This document shows, piece after piece, positions 1-4,725 of a stretch of 7,630 nt of DNA (the first letter of the stretch is position 1; every line of letters starts with the position of its first letter). A program made the translations under genes and the position numbers. The stretch comes from Candidatus Dojkabacteria bacterium. GTDB taxonomy: Bacteria > Patescibacteriota > Dojkabacteria > GCA-002793355. A model generated the notes under the pieces. That model searched no databases and was not told the origin of the DNA. It saw nothing but the letters and a program-made list of their open reading frames with translations. The stretch spans positions 1 through 7,630 of the forward strand of contig JALVLD010000160.1 in NCBI GenBank assembly GCA_027033525.1, written 5' to 3'.

Positions 1-145
1 GGCCTTTTATGGGAATAAAGCTATACTACCCCTCCCTATGGAAACTTAAGAACAATAATAAGAAGTGTCCTTAGGGAAGGAAGTATTGCTTCTGAAACCA
101 CCTGTAATTGGTTGTTTTTATGGTTTGTTGATTGCATTAGTGCGA

Positions 146-174
146 ATTTTAACAAACATACTTTGATATGTCAA
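146..174 (-). promoter_or_regulatory. Sigma70-type promoter, reading left
   Basis: Read on the minus strand, a perfect -35 box TTGACA (174-169) is followed by exactly 17 bases and a -10 box TAAAAT (151-146). The expected start is near 139. The spacer contains an inverted repeat, ACATA-N6-TATGT (156-171), placed where a repressor could block polymerase. No gene lies downstream within the window apart from a 33-codon reading frame starting with ATG at 137, which shows nothing recognisable. The promoter therefore probably serves a gene or RNA beyond the left edge. Confidence 0.5.
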
Positions 175-199
175 ACTTGATGCACAGAATGAATAATTT

Positions 200-259
200 G
201 GAAGGTTAGCTATACTGTTAGCGTTTTATTAAAGGTTAACCTAGTGAACTTCCTTTTTT
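200..259 (+). terminator. Branched stem followed by six T
   Basis: GGAAG (200-204) pairs with CTTCC (249-253), and TT (206-207) with AA (247-248), leaving G205 bulged. The enclosed bases can form GCTA/TAGC (209-212 with 219-222) and contain the palindrome GGTTAACC (234-241). TTTTTT follows at 254-259, as expected of an intrinsic terminator on the plus strand. The transcript it would end enters from the left edge or starts within the first 40 bases. The stem is weaker than a typical terminator. Confidence 0.35.
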
Positions 260-298
260 ATATCTTTAATTTACAAAGCACCTGCTTTCTCCTTTGCA

Positions 299-313
299 CA
301 TACATTGAGTATG
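299..313 (-). terminator. Hairpin just after the DUF134 stop codon
   Basis: CATAC (299-303) and GTATG (309-313) form a hairpin with a five-base loop. On the minus-strand RNA the stem extends by a G-U and a C-G pair to seven pairs. It lies only four bases beyond the stop codon of the DUF134 gene. No T-run follows, so it may be a 3' end stabiliser or weak terminator rather than a classical intrinsic terminator. Confidence 0.3.
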
Positions 314-317
314 CGAG

Positions 318-614
318 TTAAGTTTCTGAGCTATCGTTTTTACTTTTTATTTTTATTGCCCAACCATTAATTAAAGCTTCTGTTATTTTGGTTAAAACAT
401 TATAATAATCGCGTTGATATTGGCTTTGAGAAATACCTAATTTTTCTGCTGCTTGCACTTGGTGTAATTTTTCAATAAATTTTAATCTTAAAACTTCAAG
501 TTCTTCTGCTGTAATTTCAATTTCTTTAAGTTGGTTTAATGGAACACCTCTAGGTTTATAATAAGTGTCTTTAAACTTATATCTAACTTTGCGTCTAAAT
601 CTTCTTCGCGGCAT
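318..614 (-). CDS. DUF134 family DNA-binding protein
   Basis: This 98-residue basic protein matches the DUF134 pattern: an arginine-rich start MPRRRFRRKVR, then YYKPRGVPL (residues 18-26), ITAEELEVLRL (34-44), and a helix-turn-helix around 51-72 (QAAEKLGISQSQYQR). The usual family ending, a helix plus 'GWAIKI', is present. The helix-turn-helix resembles sigma factor region 4, so DNA binding is expected, but the family's target is not established. The length is normal (about 100 residues). The start at 614 gives the canonical MPR opening. No Shine-Dalgarno is visible; a TATAAT lies 28 bases upstream. In other genomes DUF134 genes often neighbour small glycine-rich cysteine proteins and NifX/NafY-like iron-molybdenum cofactor proteins. 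The zinc-ribbon gene immediately upstream fits this, though no NifX-like gene is in view. A role as regulator of the neighbouring genes is inference. Confidence 0.9.
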   Translation of the reverse strand: MPRRRFRRKVRYKFKDTYYKPRGVPLNQLKEIEITAEELEVLRLKFIEKLHQVQAAEKLGISQSQYQRDYYNVLTKITEALINGWAIKIKSKNDSSET

Positions 615-642
615 GGCTTGTTAGTTAAACTTATATGTGTAT

Positions 643-648
643 ATTATA
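643..648 (-). promoter_or_regulatory. Possible -10 box for the DUF134 gene
   Basis: A perfect TATAAT reads leftward here, 28 bases before the DUF134 start codon. No good -35 box is present because the expected place is occupied by the GC hairpin at 656-676. DUF134 may instead be transcribed by readthrough from the zinc-ribbon promoter, with this box as a second start. Confidence 0.35.
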
Positions 649-655
649 GCAAGCC

Positions 656-676
656 AAGGGGGGCTAAGCCCCCCTT
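656..676 (-). terminator. GC-rich hairpin between zinc-ribbon and DUF134 genes
   Basis: A perfect nine-pair stem (656-664 with 668-676, arm AAGGGGGGC) closes a three-base loop, three bases after the zinc-ribbon stop codon. In this AT-rich context it is striking. On the minus strand no T-run follows (GGCTTGC), so it may attenuate rather than end transcription into DUF134, or protect the 3' end of the upstream message. A closely similar hairpin follows the peroxiredoxin gene (6119-6143). Confidence 0.6.
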
Positions 677-679
677 AAC

Positions 680-880
680 TTATTTACAATAATCCCCTCT
701 TAAAGGGGTATTACATTTAGGGCAAGAAGTTTTGCTACAAGGCACTCCGCGTATATGGTCTGTTGTATATCCGCAATTTGGACATACACACTTACTACTA
801 CCGCCAATGCCTCTGCCAGCTCTTCTCCCAGCTCTAGGTCTTTGACCGTTTCTTGGCCCTTTACCATCTCTATTTGGCAT
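680..880 (-). CDS. Small glycine/arginine-rich zinc-ribbon protein
   Basis: This 66-residue protein has two parts. Residues 1-29 are glycine- and arginine-rich (MPNRDGKGPRNGQRPRAGRR), reminiscent of the MPxGDGxGP opening of small proteins found beside DUF134 genes. Residues 30-66 hold seven cysteines (31, 33, 36, 48, 53, 56, 65). CPNC (33-36) and CPKC (53-56) make a zinc-ribbon pair 16 residues apart, with C31, C48 and C65 extra. The pattern C-x-CPxCG...GVPC...CPxC is a known small uncharacterised family; the metal could be zinc or an iron-sulfur cluster. The start at 880 gives the family-like MP opening. The gene has a strong promoter with a paired operator, and it lies upstream of DUF134 on the same strand, so the two may be co-transcribed despite the hairpin between them. 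The biochemical role is unknown. Confidence 0.8.
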   Translation of the reverse strand: MPNRDGKGPRNGQRPRAGRRAGRGIGGSSKCVCPNCGYTTDHIRGVPCSKTSCPKCNTPLRGDYCK

Positions 881-908
881 TGTTATAAAAAATTAAATTA
901 TATATTTA

Positions 909-920
909 GGGTATATACCC
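909..920. promoter_or_regulatory. Operator-like palindrome GGGTATATACCC
   Basis: This perfect 12-base palindrome covers the predicted start point of the zinc-ribbon promoter (about 919). A second site with the same half-sites, GGGT-N4-ACCC, lies at 948-959. A protein bound here would block transcription. The regulator is unknown; DUF134 is a candidate by proximity only. Confidence 0.5.
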
Positions 921-925
921 ACTGC

Positions 926-954
926 ATTATAACATGTATTTTAAAGAGGGTCAA
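926..954 (-). promoter_or_regulatory. Strong promoter of the zinc-ribbon gene
   Basis: On the minus strand, TTGACC (954-949), a spacer of exactly 17 bases and TATAAT (931-926) form a near-consensus sigma70 promoter. A TG one base before the -10 box also makes it an extended -10 promoter. Transcription should begin near 919, giving an AT-rich leader of about 39 bases with no Shine-Dalgarno before the ATG at 880. Confidence 0.75.
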
Positions 955-959
955 TACCC
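948..959. promoter_or_regulatory. Second operator-like site GGGTCAATACCC
   Basis: The half-sites GGGT and ACCC are separated by four bases, exactly as in the palindrome at 909-920; the centres are 39 bases apart. This copy overlaps the -35 box of the zinc-ribbon promoter and lies just upstream of the promoter for the divergent DUF4153 gene. One regulator could therefore affect both directions. Confidence 0.45.
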
Positions 960-972
960 ATAATGGGAAATT

Positions 973-1000
973 TTTGGTTTTTCAAAATTTGCTATACAAT
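973..1000 (+). promoter_or_regulatory. Promoter of the DUF4153 gene
   Basis: TATACAAT (993-1000) contains the -10 match TACAAT (995-1000), with a weak -35 candidate TTTGGT (973-978) 16 bases before it. The -10 box ends only five bases before the ATG at 1006, so the transcript would start at or next to the start codon, making it leaderless. Confidence 0.5.
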
Positions 1001-1005
1001 TAATT

Positions 1006-2832
1006 ATGAACAAATTTAAAAATTTCTTCTTAAAATACCCTCTAGAAACTCTCTTAATTACACTTTCTACAATTGCCGCAATAATTTTAGATTTTAATGC
1101 CTATTCAAAAATTAATTTACAATTATTGGTCTATTCTTCTTTTGGATTAATAATGGTGGTTCCGTTCGTTTTTGCAATTTCTTTGCTTAAACAGAGTCCT
1201 CGGTTTGTAAGATCAAAGAATATGTTGAATATAGTTTACGTTGTTATAATTATTCTCTCGTATATATACATGTATTTAATACTTCCTCCCATTTTTATAA
1301 AGCCAGATAGGCCAAATTTACCTGTTTATGGTAGGCACAGTTACACAAACTACATAGAGAGACCTCAGTTTTTGTATGAATTTTTTATGCCAATATTATT
1401 GGGAATTTTGGCACTAATTCTTGTTGCATATTTTACAAATCCTAAACACCAAAAGGCTCCTTCTAAAACATATTTAAATATAGTTTTACGCTTGCTAATT
1501 TCTATTGCACTTGGTTTTGTTTATGGTTTAGCTGTTTTTATTGGTTTAGAAATTGCGCATATGGGTATACGAGCCTTATGGGGAAGTTTATTAGAACGAG
1601 TAGATATATCTTGGCATCGAGTTATTCTTCTAATTTCATTTAATTTTATTGCAAATAAAGTTGCAATAAATACTTTTGGAATAAAGTCTAATGAGTTTGT
1701 ATTACAAGTAACTTCTTGGATCAAGAATTTTGTAAAATATGTTTTAATCCCGCTGTTTATACTTTACTCTATTATTTTGTATCCCTACGTTGCCCAAATT
1801 TTAATTACAGGTAAATGGCCATCTAATACTGTTACTCCTTTATCTTTAGTCTATAGTTTTATTGCAATCATCATAATAACAATTCTGTATTTTGATTTAT
1901 CTAAAAACCAAAAGCGTATTATCGCCTCACTTTTACCTGTTATTATTTTGATGCAATTATATGGTTTATATCTAAGAATTAGTGCCTATGGATTAACTGT
2001 AAACAGAGCTGAACTATTTTTACTGGGGATAATTCTTTTACTTATAGCTTTTTATTTTATTTTTTCTAAAAATACCAAATTAATAATAACTACATATGCA
2101 GGCCTTGTATTTGTGTTGCTAACTCCTGCAGTTTTTTATGTAAGTAAAATTGATCAATTGTCGCGTTTTTACAAAAAGCTGGAGAGTGTTGGCATTAAAA
2201 TTGAGAATAATAAAATAATTCCTGCAGATACAAACCTTGGAGTTAAAATCCAGAAGTATTGGGAATTATATGCAGATGTTAAGCATCTTTGGAATTATTA
2301 TGGGCTTTCTATACTAAAAGATATGTTATCAACTAAATCGCTCAACGGATTTTTGAAAAAGACTAAAGATAATTTTTATTTTTATGCCGATTCTTTTTTA
2401 GATTGGTTGCATATTTCTGATGAACTTTCTATTAAGCCCAATCAAAAAAGTTCTGTATATATAAGGACTTATAGATTAAATAGGCTTATTCCTGAATCTA
2501 CTTGGGACAATTTTAATTTAGGCTTTAAATTTTTTAAAACGCCCTTAACAATTAAGGAATTAGAGTTGGTTGAGTATAAAAACTCATATATACAAAAGGA
2601 AAACAATAAATATATTTTGTATACAGAAACAGATTCATTTTTAGTACCACAAGAGATTGTAAATTATTTAACTGCGGGAGACTTTTATAGAAATCCGCAA
2701 GTAATCTTGCTAAAAAGTAATGACAATATTAACACTTATTATTTAATTACTAGTTGCGATTTAGTAAAAAGGCAATCTAGCGATAAAATAGAGGTACGAA
2801 ATTTAATTGGAATCTTGATTTACGGAAAGTAA
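1006..2832 (+). CDS. DUF4153-domain multi-pass membrane protein
   Basis: This 608-residue protein has about ten or eleven hydrophobic segments in residues 12-380 (roughly 16-30, 38-60, 73-95, 126-143, 158-182, 203-220, 243-268, 279-296, 305-323, 335-354, 358-378). Two stretches match DUF4153: 'LIPLFILYSIILYPY...GKWP' (247-272) and 'RISAYGLTVNRA' (324-335), the family's R-x-x-YGLT-x-NR signature. Residues about 381-608 are soluble, rich in aromatic and charged residues, and not recognised. The molecular function of DUF4153 is not established. No catalytic motif is visible, and a role at the envelope is all that can be said. The start codon sits five bases behind a -10 box, which supports this ATG and suggests a leaderless message. 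It is transcribed away from the zinc-ribbon gene. No clear terminator follows; the next gene starts 137 bases later. Confidence 0.8.
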   Translation: MNKFKNFFLKYPLETLLITLSTIAAIILDFNAYSKINLQLLVYSSFGLIMVVPFVFAISLLKQSPRFVRSKNMLNIVYVVIIILSYIYMYLILPPIFIKPDRPNLPVYGRHSYTNYIERPQFLYEFFMPILLGILALILVAYFTNPKHQKAPSKTYLNIVLRLLISIALGFVYGLAVFIGLEIAHMGIRALWGSLLERVDISWHRVILLISFNFIANKVAINTFGIKSNEFVLQVTSWIKNFVKYVLIPLFILYSIILYPYVAQILITGKWPSNTVTPLSLVYSFIAIIIITILYFDLSKNQKRIIASLLPVIILMQLYGLYLRISAYGLTVNRAELFLLGIILLLIAFYFIFSKNTKLIITTYAGLVFVLLTPAVFYVSKIDQLSRFYKKLESVGIKIENNKIIPADTNLGVKIQKYWELYADVKHLWNYYGLSILKDMLSTKSLNGFLKKTKDNFYFYADSFLDWLHISDELSIKPNQKSSVYIRTYRLNRLIPESTWDNFNLGFKFFKTPLTIKELELVEYKNSYIQKENNKYILYTETDSFLVPQEIVNYLTAGDFYRNPQVILLKSNDNINTYYLITSCDLVKRQSSDKIEVRNLIGILIYGK

Positions 2833-2894
2833 TCATTAAATTATTTAAATATCTGAGTCTAGTTGCCAATTTTATGCACGAATCCTAATACTGC

Positions 2895-2950
2895 ACAACA
2901 TGTTGTACATAAATCCGTACGATTTATGCTGTAATCCATACAACATTGTA
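2895..2950. promoter_or_regulatory. Cluster of three palindromes before the Phd-cupin gene
   Basis: Three inverted repeats lie in 56 bases: ACAACATGTTGT (2895-2906, perfect); CATAAAT/ATTTATG arms (2908-2914 and 2922-2928) flanking CGTACG (2916-2921) with one unpaired C; and TACAA-CA-TTGTA (2939-2950). The first and third share the half-site ACAACA/TGTTGT. Phd/YefM-type proteins are known to bind palindromes in their own promoters, so these are likely autoregulatory operators. A promoter within the cluster is also possible (TTGTAC at 2903-2908, TATGCT at 2925-2930, 16 bases apart). Confidence 0.5.
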
Positions 2951-2957
2951 AGTAATT

Positions 2958-2963
2958 TATTCT
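2958..2963 (+). promoter_or_regulatory. Possible -10 box of the Phd-cupin gene
   Basis: TATTCT ends six bases before the ATG at 2970, the same geometry as the promoters of the genes at 1006 and 4726. No -35 consensus is visible; the third palindrome (2939-2950) occupies that position, fitting an operator-controlled or activator-dependent promoter. Confidence 0.3.
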
Positions 2964-2969
2964 GCGAGA

Positions 2970-3332
2970 ATGATCACATATACACTTACACAATTAAAAG
3001 AGAAATTGGGCAGTATTTTTCAGAATGTGTACAGAAAAGGAAGAATCATATATATCAGTCGTTACAATAAACCATTAGCAGTAATATTACCTTATCATAA
3101 GTATAAGGATTTGACACGTCCTACTAAGACATGGAGCTATAGTAACATAAATAGTGTTGATGAGGCCGTGGAGTATTTGCAAAGCCAATATCCCGGGAAA
3201 AGTATAGTTTTGAATAAAAATAAAGAAGGTGAAGTTGTAGAGATTATTTGTGAAGTTTATAATAGGGCAGATTTTTCTAAAGCTATAGCAGTTATAGTAA
3301 AAGGGCCTTATTACATTATCATAAAACATTAA
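2970..3332 (+). CDS. Phd/YefM-type antitoxin-domain protein (first frame of a split gene)
   Basis: The uninterrupted first frame gives 120 residues. Residues 1-48 match the Phd/YefM antitoxin fold: an opening like 'ITYTLTQLKEKLGSIFQNV', then 'GRIIYISRYNKPLAVILPYHKYKDL', the family's 'I-x-R-x-x-KP-x-AV-x-VP' signature. In this family the N-terminal part forms a DNA-binding dimer and the C-terminal part neutralises a toxin. Here, instead of a toxin-binding tail, residues about 60-110 (EAVEYLQSQYPGKS...VEIICEV...SKAIAVIVK) look like the lead-in strands of a cupin. The frame then ends prematurely in 'GPYYIIIKH' and TAA. The missing cupin core is encoded downstream in another frame (see the entry for the whole locus). 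No toxin gene is adjacent. The start is supported by the canonical N-terminus; no Shine-Dalgarno is seen. Confidence 0.75.
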   Translation: MITYTLTQLKEKLGSIFQNVYRKGRIIYISRYNKPLAVILPYHKYKDLTRPTKTWSYSNINSVDEAVEYLQSQYPGKSIVLNKNKEGEVVEIICEVYNRADFSKAIAVIVKGPYYIIIKH

Positions 3333-3529
3333 CTGAAACATACCTAGTAACCCATGGGAGATTACGTGTTTGGAAGGATCATAAAGAATACATAGTAGCA
3401 GAAGGCGAAACAATTACATTTAAACCATACGAAAAGCACAAGGCTGCGGGAAGTTTTGTCTGGCTTGAAGTCTATAGTCATCCGGGTTGGCATTTTAGCG
3501 ATCATATACTGGTTGACACAGCAACATAG
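2970..3529 (+). pseudogene. Phd/YefM-cupin fusion gene split by a frameshift
   Basis: Moving one base back at about 3300-3313 continues the first frame into a complete cupin that ends with TAG at 3527-3529. It reads HYHKTLTETYLVTHG, which fits cupin motif 1 (HxH-x4-E-x6-G), then EGETITFKPYEKH, which fits motif 2 with its metal-binding histidine. It ends with 'WLEVYSHPGWHFSDHILV', a usual tail of this cupin group. All four metal ligands (two His, Glu, His) are intact, and the restored protein would be about 186 residues. The locus length implies one base lost (or two gained), and the likely spot is the run AAAAGGG at 3299-3305. Options are a recent mutation, an assembly or sequencing error, or programmed -1 slippage (P-site AAA re-pairs perfectly; the A-site GGG does not). 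The cupin stop abuts the stop of the convergent peptidase with no gap. A ligand-sensing regulator is the inferred role. Confidence 0.8.
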
Positions 3530-4615
3530 TTATACCACTTTTAATATCCATTCTTCTAAGATTTTTGCAAGTTCTAGAATACTACTCCATTCTACATATT
3601 CGTCAGCTTGATGGCTACCAAAGCCGGTGGGGCCAAATTCTATACCAGGGATCTCGTACTTGGCGAAGTGGCGTACATCCGAGCTTCCATGCCGCTTTTC
3701 ATATTTGAAGGTGGGATGATTTGTTTTTAAAACATCAACAAGTGCTTTTATATATTTGTCTTGCGTGGACGTATGGAATGCAGGCTCAAACATAAGATAA
3801 TTAAGGTCTATTGGCATTTTATCCCTAATCTGCATAAATAACTCCTCTAGCTTAGTTTTATCAGAAGGTACGTAACGTATATCTACTTTTAGTATAGCTT
3901 TATCTGGAATTTTGTTCATAGTTTTATTAGGGGTGCTAATTTGCGATAAATTATATGTGGTCTGCCAGGCCTTTTTGGTAGGATTAGGAAAATGTTTATC
4001 TAAAGCATTTATAAAGTCAACTAAAATTTTTATTGCATTTTGGCCGTTCCACGGATATCCAGAATGTGCTGCTTTTCCGTGGGCTAGAACTTCTATCCAA
4101 AGCACACCCTTAGCGGCGATGGTAATGTTTAGGTTAGAGGGCTCTAGAGCAACCATAAATTGTGAGCGTACTCCCTTTTTCAACTGACAAAGCGTGCCAT
4201 CAAAGCCACCAATTTCTTCATCGGGAACGACTTGGAGCCCAATTGGTAGATTATTGTTTGCTTTTATTAATTTTTTAAATGCAATCATACCTGCAAATAA
4301 ACCACCTTTCATATCATAGTCACCGCGGACATAGATTTTATCTCCTTTTATTTTTGGACTAAAAAATTCTATCGGAGCATCTACAACATCCGCGTGGCCG
4401 TTAAGAATAATTTTTAATTTGTTAAACCGTTGTGCTTCTGGAGTTATTAATAAACTTCTTTTGTTATTGCAATAAAATGTATGAATGTTTAATTTATCTT
4501 TTATGTCGCTAAAATAATCAAGAATATAGTCTAGTGCTTTATTTACAGCTGCAGTGTCCAAGCTTATGCTTGGGATTTGTAGAAATTTTATAAATTGATC
4601 TAGGTTCCTATGCAT
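3530..4615 (-). CDS. M20-family zinc metallopeptidase (ArgE/DapE/CPG2 type)
   Basis: This 361-residue protein carries the complete M20 two-zinc site: GHADVVD (H74, with catalytic-helper D76), bridging D101 in RGDYDMKGG, PDEEIGG (general base E133 and ligand E134), E158 in ALEPS, and H335 in GSHQADEY. The lid/dimerisation domain is inserted at about 170-280 and includes H184 in 'GKAAHSGYP'. The family hydrolyses amide bonds in acylated amino acids, di- or tripeptides, or succinyl-diaminopimelate. The sequence does not tell which; with no arg or dap genes nearby, a cytoplasmic di/tripeptidase or deacylase is a neutral call. No signal peptide is seen and the length is typical. Its stop codon touches that of the Phd-cupin locus, and it is divergent from the YugP-like gene. 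Much of its 3' half is more GC-rich than the neighbours. The start at 4615 lies eight bases behind a -10 box. Confidence 0.9.
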   Translation of the reverse strand: MHRNLDQFIKFLQIPSISLDTAAVNKALDYILDYFSDIKDKLNIHTFYCNNKRSLLITPEAQRFNKLKIILNGHADVVDAPIEFFSPKIKGDKIYVRGDYDMKGGLFAGMIAFKKLIKANNNLPIGLQVVPDEEIGGFDGTLCQLKKGVRSQFMVALEPSNLNITIAAKGVLWIEVLAHGKAAHSGYPWNGQNAIKILVDFINALDKHFPNPTKKAWQTTYNLSQISTPNKTMNKIPDKAILKVDIRYVPSDKTKLEELFMQIRDKMPIDLNYLMFEPAFHTSTQDKYIKALVDVLKTNHPTFKYEKRHGSSDVRHFAKYEIPGIEFGPTGFGSHQADEYVEWSSILELAKILEEWILKVV

Positions 4616-4623
4616 AATTAATT

Positions 4624-4651
4624 ATTATGCACATTGGAGCCGTAGAATCAA
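4624..4651 (-). promoter_or_regulatory. Promoter of the M20 peptidase gene
   Basis: On the minus strand TTGATT (4651-4646) is followed by 16 bases and CATAAT (4629-4624), which ends eight bases before the ATG at 4615. Transcription would begin within one or two bases of the start codon. A second -10-like TATAAT exists further upstream (4662-4657) without an obvious -35 partner. Confidence 0.45.
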
Positions 4652-4679
4652 GAGGAATTATAATATTTCTTAGTAACAA

Positions 4680-4713
4680 ATTTACATATAATTTACATAT
4701 AAAATTTACATAG
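4680..4713 (+). repeat. Three direct repeats of ATTTACATA
   Basis: ATTTACATA occurs at 4680, 4691 and 4704, spaced 11 and 13 bases apart, immediately upstream of the -10 box of the YugP-like gene. The second copy supplies its -35-like TTTACA. The spacing, near one helical turn, could suit an activator, or this may simply be a low-complexity AT tract. Confidence 0.5.
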
Positions 4714-4719
4714 TATAAT
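4692..4719 (+). promoter_or_regulatory. Promoter of the YugP-type peptidase gene
   Basis: TTTACA (4692-4697), a 16-base spacer and a perfect TATAAT (4714-4719) are followed by only six bases before the ATG at 4726. The predicted start point coincides with the A of the start codon, so the message should be leaderless. Confidence 0.65.
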
Positions 4720-4725
4720 AACTGT

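Larger units (their letters stand above)
1..317. other. Gene-free stretch with promoter and inverted repeats
   Basis: I see no convincing protein gene here. The stretch holds a near-consensus promoter on the minus strand (146-174), a long imperfect stem-loop (123-157), a complementary pair TCCCTA (about 34-39) and TAGGGA (about 72-77), a small GAAG/CTTC hairpin near 80-95, and a plus-strand structured element ending in six T (200-259). Minus-strand transcription from the promoter would run off the left edge, so part of the stretch may be the leader of a gene outside the window. Alternatively, a plus-strand RNA of roughly 225 bases could start behind TATACT (22-27) and end at the T-run. I do not recognise tmRNA, RNase P, SRP RNA or tRNA in it. 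Confidence 0.5.

Noticed and set aside
60..100. GGGAAGGAAG, resembling the SRP RNA apical GGAAGGAAGCAGC
   Set aside because: The conserved flanking bases of the SRP internal loop (AGCAG and the opposite side) are missing.
30..137. Minus-strand 33-codon frame beginning just after the predicted start of the left promoter
   Set aside because: The position fits a leaderless peptide, but the sequence has no recognisable features and is too short to support.
183..200. ACAGAATGAATAA, slightly similar to RNase P RNA conserved segments
   Set aside because: No GAGGAAAGUCC segment or paired partners are seen, and the match is too short.
755..1003. 82-codon open frame on the plus strand
   Set aside because: It lies antisense over the zinc-ribbon gene and its promoter, is serine/threonine-rich without any recognisable domain, and the opposite strand carries a clear family match.
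2836..2848. TTAAAT-T-ATTTAA palindrome after the DUF4153 gene
   Set aside because: It is made only of A and T in AT-rich DNA and has no T-run to act as a terminator, so it is not distinguishable from chance.
3299..3305. Classical -1 slippery heptamer at the frameshift
   Set aside because: A-AAA-GGG lets the P-site tRNA re-pair but not the A-site one, so it does not fit X-XXY-YYZ. Programmed slippage stays possible but is not supported by the motif alone.
3087..3413. 108-codon open frame on the minus strand
   Set aside because: It overlaps the Phd-cupin coding region antisense; the plus-strand frames hold recognisable motifs and this one does not.
3912..4187. 91-codon open frame antisense to the M20 gene
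   Set aside because: It covers the M20 lid domain on the opposite strand and has no family features.
4608..4637. Eight-codon frame MCIIINYA overlapping the M20 start
   Set aside because: It would need the upstream TATAAT start to be transcribed, has no ribosome binding site, and could be chance; the nearer promoter would exclude it.
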